A DNA stretch of 64,000 bases from positions 1 to 64,000 of the forward strand of contig JACKMB010000001.1 in assembly GCA_024235615.1 (NCBI GenBank). Direction: 5' to 3'. A program made the translations under genes and the position numbers. This document shows, piece by piece, positions 39,611 through 48,355 of this stretch. The notes beneath the pieces were generated by a model that saw only the letters and a list, made by a program, of their open reading frames with translations, did no database searches and was not told the DNA's origin. Position 1 is the first letter of the stretch. Every line of letters starts with the position of its first letter. The DNA is from Thauera sp. Lineage in GTDB: Bacteria; Pseudomonadota; Gammaproteobacteria; Burkholderiales; Rhodocyclaceae.

Positions 39611-41470
39611 GTGGCGACAGCAGAACTCGAAGACATCCTCGAACGGCACCGGCGCGATCCGCTGCAGTTGCTGCAGATCCTGATCGAGCTCCAGGCCCGG
39701 GACGGCTGGCTTGCGCCGGCCACCCTCGGCGCGTTGGCCGACGCGCTCGGCATGCCGCGCGCCCGTGTCGAGAGCACGGCGAGCTTCTACAGCTTCCTGC
39801 ACACCCGGCCGGCGGGCGAGTACCGCATCCTGTTCTCGGACAACATCACCGACCGCATGCTGGGCAACCAGGCGCTGATGCAGGCGCTGTGCGACAAGCT
39901 GTGGCTGCAGCCGGGCAAGGTGTCGGAGGACGGCCTGGTGAGCGTGGCGACCACGTCTTGCACCGGCATGTGCGACCAGGGGCCGGCGCTGCTGGCCAAC
40001 GGGCGCACGGTCACCCGCCTCACCCCGGAGCGCATCGACGAGATGGCGCACCTGATCCGCCGTCGCGTGCCGGTGGGAGACTGGCCGCCGGAGTGGTTCC
40101 ACGTCGAGGACAACATCCGCCGCCGCGACGTGCTGCTCGACCACGGCCTGGCACCCGGCGCGGCGCTCGCTGCGGCCCTGGAGCGCGGCCCCACCGGCTT
40201 GCTGTCGGAGATCGAACGCTCCGCGCTGCGCGGCCGCGGCGGCGCGGGCTTCGGCAGCGACATCAAGTGGCGCTCGTGCCGTGACGCCTGGGGCGACGCG
40301 CACTACGTCATCTGCAACGCCGACGAGGGCGAGCCCGGCACCTTCAAGGACCGCGTGCTGCTGTCGAGTTACTTCGACCTGGTGGTCGACGGCATGTGCA
40401 TCGCCGGCATGGCGATCGGCGCCAACAAGGGCTTCATCTATCTGCGCGGCGAATACCGCTACCTGCTCGACCGCCTCGAGACGCGGCTCGCCCAGCGCCG
40501 CGAACAAGGCCTGCTCGGGCGCAACATCCTCGGCCGCGGCTTCACCTTCGACATCGAGATCCACCTCGGCGCCGGGGCCTACATCTGTGGCGAGGAGTCC
40601 GCGCTCATCGAGTCGCTCGAGGGCAAGCCGGGCAAGCCGCGCATCCGCCCGCCCTTCCCGGTCACCAACGGCTACCGCGGCCAGCCGACCACGGTGAACA
40701 ACGTCGAGACGCTCGCGCTCGCGGCGTTGATCGCGGTGCGCGGTGGCGAGTGGTTCCGCGCCATCGGCACCCCGGCCTCGACCGGCACCAAGCTGCTGTC
40801 GGTGTCGGGCGACGTGGCGCGCCCGGGCATCTACGAGTTTCCCTTCGGCGTCAGCGTCACCGAGGTGCTCGAGGCCGCCGGCGCGCGCGACACGCAGGCG
40901 GTGACCAGCGCCGGCGCGGCCGGGCATTGCCTGGCGGCGGACGAGTTCGGCCGCCGCATCGCCTTCGAGGACGTCGCCACCGGCGGCTCGATCATGGTCT
41001 TCGACGCCTCGCGCGACATGTTCGAGGTGGCGCGCAACTTCGCCCACTTCTTCGCGCACGAGAGCTGCGGCTTCTGCACGCCCTGCCGCGTCGGCACCGC
41101 GGTCAACGCGCGCCTGCTGGACAAGCTCGCCGCCGACCACGGCTCGCCCTACGACCTCGACGAGATCGCGAAGATGCACCGCCTGATGCAGGGCGCCAGC
41201 CACTGCGGCCTGGGCAACACGGCGACGATCGCGATCGACGACATGCTGGCCAAGTTCCGCCCCGCCTTCGAGCGCCGCCTGCACTCGCCCGACTACGAGC
41301 CCGCCTTCGACCTCGACGCCGCGCTGTCACAGGCGCGCCGGATGACCGGCCGCGACGACCCCGGCGCCCACCTCGGCGACAACCACGAGGCGCTGGCCGA
41401 GGCGCGGCCCCATGCGCAGGGCGCCCACTCCTCCGCCGACCCGGTCTCGGCAAAGGATCTGCAGCCATGA
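39611..41470 (+). CDS. hoxF: NAD-reducing hydrogenase diaphorase subunit HoxF (fused NuoE/NuoF-like)
   Basis: 619 residues with a GTG start and AGGGAG upstream. The first about 150 residues are a NuoE/HoxE-like domain (LQARDGWLAPATLGALADALG) that keeps only two of its four cluster cysteines, in TSCTGMCDQGPA. The NuoF-like part has the FMN loop RGRGGAGFGSDIKW, the NADH site GAGAYICGEESALIESLEGKPG (key GEESAL), and a 4Fe-4S site ESCGFCTPCRVG plus HCGLGNT. It passes electrons between NAD(H) and the hydrogenase. The stop overlaps the hoxU start. GATAAT at 39570-39575 is a possible -10. Confidence 0.95.
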   Translation: MATAELEDILERHRRDPLQLLQILIELQARDGWLAPATLGALADALGMPRARVESTASFYSFLHTRPAGEYRILFSDNITDRMLGNQALMQALCDKLWLQPGKVSEDGLVSVATTSCTGMCDQGPALLANGRTVTRLTPERIDEMAHLIRRRVPVGDWPPEWFHVEDNIRRRDVLLDHGLAPGAALAAALERGPTGLLSEIERSALRGRGGAGFGSDIKWRSCRDAWGDAHYVICNADEGEPGTFKDRVLLSSYFDLVVDGMCIAGMAIGANKGFIYLRGEYRYLLDRLETRLAQRREQGLLGRNILGRGFTFDIEIHLGAGAYICGEESALIESLEGKPGKPRIRPPFPVTNGYRGQPTTVNNVETLALAALIAVRGGEWFRAIGTPASTGTKLLSVSGDVARPGIYEFPFGVSVTEVLEAAGARDTQAVTSAGAAGHCLAADEFGRRIAFEDVATGGSIMVFDASRDMFEVARNFAHFFAHESCGFCTPCRVGTAVNARLLDKLAADHGSPYDLDEIAKMHRLMQGASHCGLGNTATIAIDDMLAKFRPAFERRLHSPDYEPAFDLDAALSQARRMTGRDDPGAHLGDNHEALAEARPHAQGAHSSADPVSAKDLQP

Positions 41471-42198
41471 ACGACTCCTTCCTGCTCGACGGCGAGGACA
41501 TCCCCTTCACGCCCGGCCAGACCGTGATGCAGGCCGCGGCCGCCGCGGGCAAGTACATTCCGCACCTGTGCTGGCATCCGGACTTCGCCGCGCACGGCTC
41601 GTGCAAGCTGTGCACGGTCAAGATCGGCGGCCGCTTCGCCACCTCCTGTACGGTGCGCGCCGCCGCCGGCCAGGAGGTGGAGAACCGCACTGAAGAGCTC
41701 GACGCCAAGCGCCGCACGCTGCTGCAGCTGCTCTTCGTCGAGGGCAACCACTTCTGCCCGTCGTGTGAGAAGAGCGGCGACTGCGCGCTGCAGGCCACGG
41801 CCTACGAGATGGGGATGCTGACGCCGCACTTCGACCACTTCTACCCCGACCGTCCGGTCGACGCTTCGCACCCCGACGTGCTGCTCGACTTCAACCGCTG
41901 CATCCTGTGCGAGCTGTGCGTGCGCGCCAGCCGCGATGTCGATGGCAAGAACGTGTTCGCGCTCGCCGGGCGCGGCACCCGGTCGCACCTGGTGGTCAAC
42001 AGCGACACGGGGCGCCTCGCCGACACCGACTTCGCCGCCACCGACCGCGCCGCCGCGGTGTGCCCGGTGGGGGTGATCCTTAAAAAACGGGTGGGCTTCG
42101 CGGTGCCGATCGGGCTGCGCACCTACGACCGCAAGCCGATCAGCGCGGGTATGGGCGCCGACGACAAGGCCGGCGCGGGCATCGGGGAGGCCGGCTGA
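41467..42198 (+). CDS. hoxU: NAD-reducing hydrogenase diaphorase subunit HoxU
   Basis: 243 residues, NuoG N-terminal-like iron-sulfur protein. A 2Fe-2S plant-ferredoxin domain (HLCWHPDFAAHGSCKLCTV, then FATSC), a His/Cys 4Fe-4S motif (NHFCPSCEKSGDC), and a further cluster motif with CILCELCVRASRDV and CPVGVI. It wires HoxF to the hydrogenase module HoxYH. The start overlaps the hoxF stop by 4 bp and the stop abuts hoxY (1-bp overlap), so translation is coupled. Confidence 0.95.
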   Translation: MNDSFLLDGEDIPFTPGQTVMQAAAAAGKYIPHLCWHPDFAAHGSCKLCTVKIGGRFATSCTVRAAAGQEVENRTEELDAKRRTLLQLLFVEGNHFCPSCEKSGDCALQATAYEMGMLTPHFDHFYPDRPVDASHPDVLLDFNRCILCELCVRASRDVDGKNVFALAGRGTRSHLVVNSDTGRLADTDFAATDRAAAVCPVGVILKKRVGFAVPIGLRTYDRKPISAGMGADDKAGAGIGEAG

Positions 42199-42773
42199 TG
42201 CGTATCGAGACCACGAACGGCGCGGGAGGCGCGCCACGCAAGCTCAAGGTGGCGACCGTGTCGCTGGCGGGCTGCTTCGGCTGCCACATGTCCTTCCTCG
42301 ACATCGACGAGCGCCTGCTGCCGCTGCTCGAGCTCGTCGAGTTCGACCGCTCGCCGATCACCGACATCAAGCACTGCGGCCCCTGCGACATCGGGCTCAT
42401 CGAGGGCGGGGTGTGCAACGCCGAGAACGTGCACGTGCTGCGCGAGTTCCGCGCCAACTGCAAGGTGCTGATCGCGCTCGGCGCGTGCGCGGTCAACGGC
42501 GGCCTGCCGGCGCAGCGCAACCACCTCGAGCTCGCCGACATCCTGCAGGAGGTCTACCGCACCGGCCACGGCCTCGCGGAAGGCAGCCGCATCCCCGACG
42601 ACCCCGAGCTGCCGCTGCCGCTGAACCAGGTCCATCCGGTGCATGAGGTGGTGAGGATCGACTACTTCTTGCCGGGCTGCCCACCCTCGGGCGATGCGAT
42701 CTGGACCTTCCTGACCCAGCTGATCGAGGGCAAGGACCCCAGTCTCGGACATGGGCTGCTGCATTACGACTGA
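42198..42773 (+). CDS. hoxY: NAD-reducing hydrogenase small subunit HoxY
   Basis: 191 residues. The small-subunit cluster cysteines are in SLAGCFGCHMSF, KHCGPCDIGL, LGACAVNGGLP and FLPGCPPSGDAIW, giving the proximal 4Fe-4S site of the [NiFe] hydrogenase. There is no Tat signal, as expected for a cytoplasmic enzyme. It is separated from hoxH by 231 bp that hold three REP-like elements, so the operon is interrupted by repeats. Confidence 0.94.
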   Translation: MRIETTNGAGGAPRKLKVATVSLAGCFGCHMSFLDIDERLLPLLELVEFDRSPITDIKHCGPCDIGLIEGGVCNAENVHVLREFRANCKVLIALGACAVNGGLPAQRNHLELADILQEVYRTGHGLAEGSRIPDDPELPLPLNQVHPVHEVVRIDYFLPGCPPSGDAIWTFLTQLIEGKDPSLGHGLLHYD

Positions 42774-42780
42774 GGCCGCT

Positions 42781-42920
42781 TTCGCGCCTGCCGGCGCTCC
42801 TACAGACACCCTCGCGGCGTGGCCCGACGTAGGGGCGGCGGCAGCCGCGAAGCGGACGACCGGAGGTGCGACGCGCGTGCCGTCCCCGATTGCCGTTTTC
42901 GCGCCTGCCGGCGCTCCTAC
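42781..42920. repeat. REP-like array 6 (three elements) inside the hox operon
   Basis: Between hoxY and hoxH. Inverted subtype A at 42781-42803 and 42898-42920, and a forward subtype B copy (GTAGGGGC variant) at 42829-42851. The two inverted copies are 117 bp apart and share flanking AGACACCCTCG, so they arose by duplication. Confidence 0.9.
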
Positions 42921-43004
42921 AGACACCCTCGTAGCGTGGTCTTCACCGCATAGGCGCTGCGGCCCCCGCAGAACGCTTACTCAAGGACGCGAAGGAAACC
43001 AGCC

Positions 43005-44471
43005 ATGAACTTCGAACTCGAAACCGCCTCGGTTCCCGGCGAAAACCTGCGCCGCGTCGCCATCGACCCTGTCTCGCGCGTGGAAGGCCACGGCAAGGTC
43101 ACGATCCTGCTCGACGAGGACAACAAGGTGCATCAGGTGCGCCTGCACATCGTCGAGTTCCGTGGCTTCGAGCGCTTCATCCAGGGGCGGCCGTACTGGG
43201 AGGTGCCGGTGATGGTGCAGCGCCTGTGCGGCATCTGCCCGGTCTCGCACCACCTCGCGGCGAGCAAGGCGCTCGACCTCATCGTCGGCGCCAGCAAGGT
43301 CACCCCGACGGCCGACAAGATGCGCCGCCTGATGCACTACGGCCAGATCCTGCAGTCGCACGCGCTGCACTTCTTCCACCTGTCCTCGCCCGACCTGCTG
43401 TTCGGCTTCGGCTCCGAGGTCGGCCGGCGCAACATCGTCGGCGTGGCGCAGCAATACCCCGACATCGCGAAGAAGGGCATTCTGCTGCGCAAGTTCGGCC
43501 AGGAGGTGATCCGCCTCACCGCCGGCAAGCGCGTGCATGGCACCGGCGCGGTGCCGGGCGGGGTCAATCGTTCGCTGACTGCCGACGAGCGCAAGGAGCT
43601 GCTCAAGGACGCCTACCAGATGATCGCCTGGAGCCGCGACGCGGTGCGCATCATCAAGGAGCTCCACCAGCAGGACCCGGCGCTCTACGACCACTTCGGC
43701 ACCGTGCGCTCGAGCTTCATGGGCCTGGTCGCGCCGGATGGCAGCCTCGACCTCTACCACGGCGTGCTGCGCGCCCGCGACGCCGATGGCCGGATCCTGT
43801 TCGACCAGGTGGACTATCAGACCTACGACCGCCTCATCACCGAGGAGGTCAAGCCCTGGAGCTACATGAAGTTCCCCTACTTCACGGCCATGGGCCCCGA
43901 GGCCGGCTGGTACAAGGTCGGCCCGCTCGCGCGCGTGCAGAACTGCGACAGCATCCCCACGCCGTTTGCCGAGCACGAGCGCCGCGAGCTCGTCGCCTAC
44001 GCCGGCGGCAAGCCGCTGCATGGCAGCCTGGCCTTCCACTGGGCACGCATGATCGAGATGCTCTTCGCCGCCGAGACCATCAAGGACCTGCTGCACGACG
44101 ACGACCTCTCCGGCACCGAGCTGATGGCCGGCGGCGAGCGTCGGCGCGAGGGCGTGGGCGTGATCGAGGCCCCGCGCGGCACCCTCTTCCACCACTACCA
44201 GGTGGGCGACGACGACCTCGTCACCATGGCCAACCTGATCGTCTCCACCACCAACAACAACCAGGCGATGAACACCGCCGTGCGCGAGGTGGCGAAGCAA
44301 TACCTCGACGGGCAGGAGATCACCGAGGGCCTGCTTAACCACATCGAGGTCGCCATCCGCGCCTTCGACCCCTGCCTGTCCTGCGCCACCCACGCGCTCG
44401 GCAAGATGCCGCTGGAGGTCACACTGGTGGATGCCGAGGGCACGGAGCTGGACCGGAAATACAAGGCATGA
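43005..44471 (+). CDS. hoxH: NAD-reducing hydrogenase large subunit HoxH
   Basis: 488 residues with AAGGA before the ATG. [NiFe]-site cysteine motifs are intact: RLCGICPVSHH near residue 77 and DPCLSCATH near 462. RVEGHGKVTI is also present. A C-terminal extension after the last histidine (ALGKMPLEVTLVDAEG and on) is the peptide removed by the maturation protease HoxW, which is encoded next with a 4-bp overlap. This is the catalytic subunit of a group 3d-type bidirectional hydrogenase by motif and operon context. Confidence 0.96.
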   Translation: MNFELETASVPGENLRRVAIDPVSRVEGHGKVTILLDEDNKVHQVRLHIVEFRGFERFIQGRPYWEVPVMVQRLCGICPVSHHLAASKALDLIVGASKVTPTADKMRRLMHYGQILQSHALHFFHLSSPDLLFGFGSEVGRRNIVGVAQQYPDIAKKGILLRKFGQEVIRLTAGKRVHGTGAVPGGVNRSLTADERKELLKDAYQMIAWSRDAVRIIKELHQQDPALYDHFGTVRSSFMGLVAPDGSLDLYHGVLRARDADGRILFDQVDYQTYDRLITEEVKPWSYMKFPYFTAMGPEAGWYKVGPLARVQNCDSIPTPFAEHERRELVAYAGGKPLHGSLAFHWARMIEMLFAAETIKDLLHDDDLSGTELMAGGERRREGVGVIEAPRGTLFHHYQVGDDDLVTMANLIVSTTNNNQAMNTAVREVAKQYLDGQEITEGLLNHIEVAIRAFDPCLSCATHALGKMPLEVTLVDAEGTELDRKYKA

Positions 44472-44992
44472 GCACCGTGGCCGGGGAGGACGGTGCGCCG
44501 GTGCAGGGGCACGAAGCGCCCGCGCCGGGCTCCGGGCTGGAGGCGGTGGTACCCGCGCCAGTGCTGGTGTTCGGCTGGGGCAACCCGAGCCGGGGGGACG
44601 ATGCGCTCGGGCCGCTGTTCGTCGACGCGGTCGAGGCGATGAGGCTGCCCGGCGTCGAATGCCTCACCGACTTCCAGCTCCAGGTCGAGCACGCGCTGGA
44701 TCTGCGCGGGCGCGCGCGGGTGCTGTTCGTGGATGCGTCGGCCGATGCGGCAGCGCCCTTCACGTTCGAGCGCCTCGAGCCCGCGCGCGACGCGAGCTTC
44801 ACGACCCACGCGGTGTCGCCGCAGGCCATCCTGCAGGTGTATTGCGAGGTCGAAGGCGAGCTTCCGCCGTCGTGCTGGCTGCTGGCGATTCGCGGAGAAG
44901 GCTGGGAGCTTGGTGCCCCGACGAGCGCCACCGCGCGAGAGAACCTGCGCGCGGCGATCGCCTGGTCGCAAACCTGGCTTGCACAGGGCTGA
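44468..44992 (+). CDS. hoxW: Hydrogenase maturation endopeptidase HoxW
   Basis: 174 residues. The protease fold of the HybD/HycI type: VFGWGNPSRGDDALGPL (Ni-sensing Asp in the family) near residue 34, then VLFVDASADAAAP and THAVSPQAIL (His). It clips the C-terminal tail of HoxH after nickel insertion. The first about 30 residues form a Gly/Ala/Pro-rich extension. No hypABCDEF genes appear in the window, so the rest of the maturation set must lie elsewhere. Confidence 0.9.
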   Translation: MSTVAGEDGAPVQGHEAPAPGSGLEAVVPAPVLVFGWGNPSRGDDALGPLFVDAVEAMRLPGVECLTDFQLQVEHALDLRGRARVLFVDASADAAAPFTFERLEPARDASFTTHAVSPQAILQVYCEVEGELPPSCWLLAIRGEGWELGAPTSATARENLRAAIAWSQTWLAQG

Positions 44993-45004
44993 GCCGCGCC
45001 GGAC

Positions 45005-45349
45005 TCATCCGACCAGGCTGCACGTGACGCCCTGCTCCCACACCCGCCGCATCGCCTGCGCAATCGGGCCGAACCCGCCGCGCATCCCGCACCAGCGCCT
45101 TGGGCTGTACGCCGGAAACGCCGCTTGAGGTCGCAAAACGCTCGATCGCCCCTCCGACAGGTTCATCTGCAACACCGGATGGAGTCCGTCCGGATATTCA
45201 TCGCCGGCGAGCTTCAGCGGCATGGTCAGCGAGACCTCTTCGCTCGGCCGCGCAGAAGGGTCGTAGGCGAAGGCACAGCGTCGCGGATCCGATCCCACTC
45301 GATCGAGCCGTCCGCTCAGCACGCCATCCGACCACACCTCCAGCATCAT
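45005..45349 (-). pseudogene. hipA: Truncated hipA toxin-kinase gene
   Basis: 114 codons from the ATG at 45349. The start MLEVWSDGVLSGRLDRV, FAYDPSARPSEEVSLTMPLKL and PVLQMNLSEGR are the N-terminal subdomain of HipA-type Ser/Thr kinases, which are normally about 400 residues. After SEGR the frame turns into sequence I do not recognise (RWCGMRGGF...AQAMRRVWEQ), then stops. The kinase core (ATP-binding and catalytic residues) is missing, so the toxin should be inactive. The start overlaps the hipB stop. Confidence 0.7.
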
Positions 45350-45606
45350 CGTCTCCCGCGTCCCGCCAGCAGATCATCCAGCGTCGGCAGCCGCCCCTCG
45401 GGCATCACCTGCAACTCCAGCCCCAGCAACGCGCAGATGCGCAGGACCTTGCGGATCCCGATCTCGCCGATGCTGCCGTTCTCGAGCTGCGACAGACTGG
45501 TACGGCCACCACCCGCGAGGCGTGCGAGTTCGTCCTGGGCGAGCCCGCGTGCCTGGCGCGCCGAGCGAAGCCTCGAGCCGATTCCGATCATGTTCATGAT
45601 CAGCAT
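45346..45606 (-). CDS. hipB: HipB-like HTH antitoxin
   Basis: 86 residues from the ATG at 45606 (a TTG at 45615 and ATGs at 45597 and 45591 are also possible). An XRE-type helix-turn-helix: IGSRLRSARQARGLAQDELARLAGGGRTSLSQLENG, ending PTLDDLLAGRGRR. HipB neutralises HipA and represses its own operon. Here HipA is only a fragment, yet HipB is intact and has a matching palindrome upstream, so autoregulation may persist. The stop overlaps the hipA fragment start (coupled). Confidence 0.8.
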   Translation of the reverse strand: MLIMNMIGIGSRLRSARQARGLAQDELARLAGGGRTSLSQLENGSIGEIGIRKVLRICALLGLELQVMPEGRLPTLDDLLAGRGRR

Positions 45607-45634
45607 ACGAAACAAGACGTCGTTATTCTGGCTC

Positions 45635-45656
45635 CATGTTCAGCATACTGAACATG
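45635..45656. promoter_or_regulatory. Palindromic operator upstream of hipB
   Basis: Perfect 9-bp arms CATGTTCAG and CTGAACATG with a 4-bp CATA spacer, 29 bp upstream of the hipB start. A second, shorter palindrome (ATCATG-TT-CATGAT at 45587-45600) overlaps the start. Likely HipB-binding sites; inferred from position and symmetry. Confidence 0.6.
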
Positions 45657-45741
45657 CACGATGCCTACGCCCCGAACGTGCGTTTTCCGATGCACCGACT
45701 TGGCACCGGGAAGGCGGATCCCGCTCGCGGGTTCCCTGCGC

Positions 45742-47166
45742 CTATTCCAGCCCGCGCAACTGCTCGAGCGCCTCCTCCACCCGCTCCACCGCGATCACGG
45801 TGAGCCCCTCGATCGGCTGCTTCGGCGCGTTCGCGCGCGGAACGATGGCGGTGTCGAAGCCGAGCTTGGCGGCTTCCTTCAGCCGTTCCTGCCCGCGCGG
45901 TGCGGGCCGGATCTCGCCGGCGAGGCCGACTTCGCCGAACACCGCCAGGCCGCGCTTCAACGGTCGATCGCGCAGCGAGGACACGATCGCGAACAGGATC
46001 GCGAGGTCGGCCGCCGGCTCGGTGATCTTGACCCCGCCGACCGCGTTCACGAACACGTCCTGGTCGAAGCACACCACGCCGGCGTGGCGGTGCATGACCG
46101 CGAGCAGCATCGCGAGGCGGTTCTGCTCCAGGCCCACCGACAGGCGCCGGGGGTTGGGGCTCTGCGACGAATCGACCAGGGCCTGCACCTCGACCAGCAG
46201 CGGGCGCGTGCCCTCCTGGGTGATCAGCACGCAGCTGCCGGCGACCTGCTGCGAGTGCTGCGAAAGGAAGATCGCCGAGGGGTTGGAGACGCCGCGCAGG
46301 CCGCGCTCGGTCATGGCGAACACGCCGAGCTCGTTGACCGCGCCGAAGCGGTTCTTGAACGCGCGGATGAGGCGGAAGCTGGAGTGGGGGTCGCCCTCGA
46401 AGTAGAGCACGGTGTCGACGATGTGCTCGAGCACGCGCGGACCGGCGAGCGTGCCGTCCTTGGTGACGTGGCCGACGAGGATCAGGCTGGTGCCGCTCTG
46501 CTTGGCGAAGCGGGTGAGCTGGGCGGCGCACTCGCGCACCTGGGCGACCGAACCCGGCGCGGACTGCAGGGCCTCGGAATACACGGTCTGGATCGAGTCG
46601 ATCACCGCCACCCGCGGGCGCGCCTCGCGCAGGGTATGGAGGATGCGCTCGAGGTTGATCTCGGCGAGCATCTGCAGCGGCGACGGCGGCAGCTGCAGGC
46701 GCTGGGCGCGCAGCGCGACCTGCTCGCCGGATTCCTCGCCGCTGACGTAGATCACGCCCCCGGACGCCTTGCCGCCCTTGGCCGAAGTGCCCTCGCCGCC
46801 TGCGGCCGGGGTGGTCGCAGCCAGGTTGGAGAGCGCCTGCAGCAGCAGGGTGGACTTGCCGATGCCCGGGTCGCCACCGATCAGCACGACCCCACCGCAG
46901 ACCAGGCCGCCGCCGAGCACGCGGTCGAATTCATCCAGCCCGGTGGGCTGGCGCGGCTCCTCGCGCGGCTCGAGTGCGGATAGTGGCTGCAGCCGGCTGC
47001 TCTCGCCGGCGAGCGCGGCGAAGCGGCTGCCCGCGGCCGGCGCGGCGGGCTCGAGCACGGTCTCGACGAGGGTGTTCCAGGCCTGGCACTGCGGGCACTG
47101 GCCCTGCCAGCGCACGGCCTGCGCACCGCATTCGGTGCAGACGAAAGCGGATTTCTGGCGTGCCAT
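45742..47166 (-). CDS. radA: DNA repair protein RadA
   Basis: 474 residues. An N-terminal zinc finger (CTECGAQAVRWQGQCPQC), Walker A GGDPGIGKST near residue 98, the RadA-specific KNRFG motif (RAFKNRFGAVNEL) and a C-terminal Lon-like domain (VNAVGGVKITEPAADLAI, FGEVGLAGEIRP). RadA is a helicase-like ATPase that processes recombination intermediates. It is monocistronic, ending 76 bp before the radA-distal hip region. Confidence 0.97.
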   Translation of the reverse strand: MARQKSAFVCTECGAQAVRWQGQCPQCQAWNTLVETVLEPAAPAAGSRFAALAGESSRLQPLSALEPREEPRQPTGLDEFDRVLGGGLVCGGVVLIGGDPGIGKSTLLLQALSNLAATTPAAGGEGTSAKGGKASGGVIYVSGEESGEQVALRAQRLQLPPSPLQMLAEINLERILHTLREARPRVAVIDSIQTVYSEALQSAPGSVAQVRECAAQLTRFAKQSGTSLILVGHVTKDGTLAGPRVLEHIVDTVLYFEGDPHSSFRLIRAFKNRFGAVNELGVFAMTERGLRGVSNPSAIFLSQHSQQVAGSCVLITQEGTRPLLVEVQALVDSSQSPNPRRLSVGLEQNRLAMLLAVMHRHAGVVCFDQDVFVNAVGGVKITEPAADLAILFAIVSSLRDRPLKRGLAVFGEVGLAGEIRPAPRGQERLKEAAKLGFDTAIVPRANAPKQPIEGLTVIAVERVEEALEQLRGLE

Positions 47167-47220
47167 CAGGGTCTTCCGAAACGGCGACAGGGCTCCGGCT
47201 GCAGCCGGAGCTTGCGGGTA

Positions 47221-48138
47221 TCAGTCCTGCTCCTGCTCGGCCGCGATGCGGGCGAACTCCTCGCACACGTGGTCGGCGAAGGCGTTGATCAGCCGTGAGC
47301 GGAACTTGTCGCGCGGCAGGATCACCTCGAGCGGAGTGTGCAGGCGCGGCTGCAGCGGGATCGCCACCAGGCGGCCCTCCTCCACGTCGCGCCGGATCGC
47401 GCGCCCGGAGGCGATCGCGAAGCCGAGGCCCGCAGCCGCGAGCTGCTTGACCGCGGCGAGGCTGCCGAGCTCGGCGCACAGGGTGATCTGGCTGCCCGCG
47501 ATGCCGGCGGCCTCGAAGAACTCGTCGGCGATCTGGCGGATGCCGTTGCCCGGGTCGCGATCGATGAAGGGGTGGCCGACGAGGTCACGCGCGGTGAGCT
47601 CCTTGAACTTCGCCAGCGGATGGTTCGGGCTGCAGATCACCAGCAGGTCGTCGCTCGCGGCGCTGCGGCGCTCGATGCTGGGCTGCTCGGTGGCGATCTC
47701 GATGAGGCCGAGGTCGAGGTCGCGCGCGGCCACGCGGTCCTCGGTGAGCTTGGAGGTGCCGACCACGACCCGCGGCAGCACGCCGGGGTAGCGGCGCTTG
47801 AAGCTCTCCAGCACCTGAGGCAGCCAGTAGGCGGCGATCGTGGTGCTGGTGCCGATGCGCAGCTGGCCGGCGAGCTCGTCGGTGAGCTCGGAGACGCGCG
47901 AGTCGAGCTCGGCCGAGAGGCCCAGGATGCGCTCGGCGTAGGCGAGCACGAGCTCGCCCGCGGCGGTGAGCGTGATCTTGCCGTGACCGCGATCGAGCAG
48001 GCGGGTGTCGAAGTGCTCCTCGAGCTGCTTGATCTGGAAGGTGACTGCCGGTTGCGTCATGTGGAGGTGTTCCGCGGCACGCGTGAAGGAGCCGTGCTTC
48101 GCAACCGCGTGGAATACCTGGAGTCTGCGATCTGCCAT
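47221..48138 (-). CDS. LysR-family transcriptional regulator (CysL/CbbR-like)
   Basis: 305 residues. The winged HTH at the N-terminus (FHAVAKHGSFTRAAEHLHMTQPAVTFQIKQLE, residues about 9-40; key SFTRAAEHL...QPAVT) and a substrate-binding domain with GTSTTIAAYWLPQVL and DLLVICSPNHPLA. The closest types are CysL/CbbR-like regulators, but effector and targets cannot be read from sequence. It is divergent from lplT across 217 bp. That gap contains an AT-rich patch (48142-48175), unusual for this genome, that could hold its operator. Confidence 0.85.
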   Translation of the reverse strand: MADRRLQVFHAVAKHGSFTRAAEHLHMTQPAVTFQIKQLEEHFDTRLLDRGHGKITLTAAGELVLAYAERILGLSAELDSRVSELTDELAGQLRIGTSTTIAAYWLPQVLESFKRRYPGVLPRVVVGTSKLTEDRVAARDLDLGLIEIATEQPSIERRSAASDDLLVICSPNHPLAKFKELTARDLVGHPFIDRDPGNGIRQIADEFFEAAGIAGSQITLCAELGSLAAVKQLAAAGLGFAIASGRAIRRDVEEGRLVAIPLQPRLHTPLEVILPRDKFRSRLINAFADHVCEEFARIAAEQEQD

Positions 48139-48355
48139 GGTGTGAATAAGTACGATTTATATAAGTGGATTAAAGCACAATCCAGCGCATTCGGGTGGAT
48201 CACGGCGCGTTCGTCGCGAGGCCCGCTCCGCTGCCGGCGCAAACCGTTGCCATACGGGCGTTTGCGCGCCCCCGCACATGCGCTGAGCGAGATCATCACG
48301 GGGCAATCCGCTTCGTGATATAAACCGCGCTTCGACCTTCCGCCGCGACCCGACG

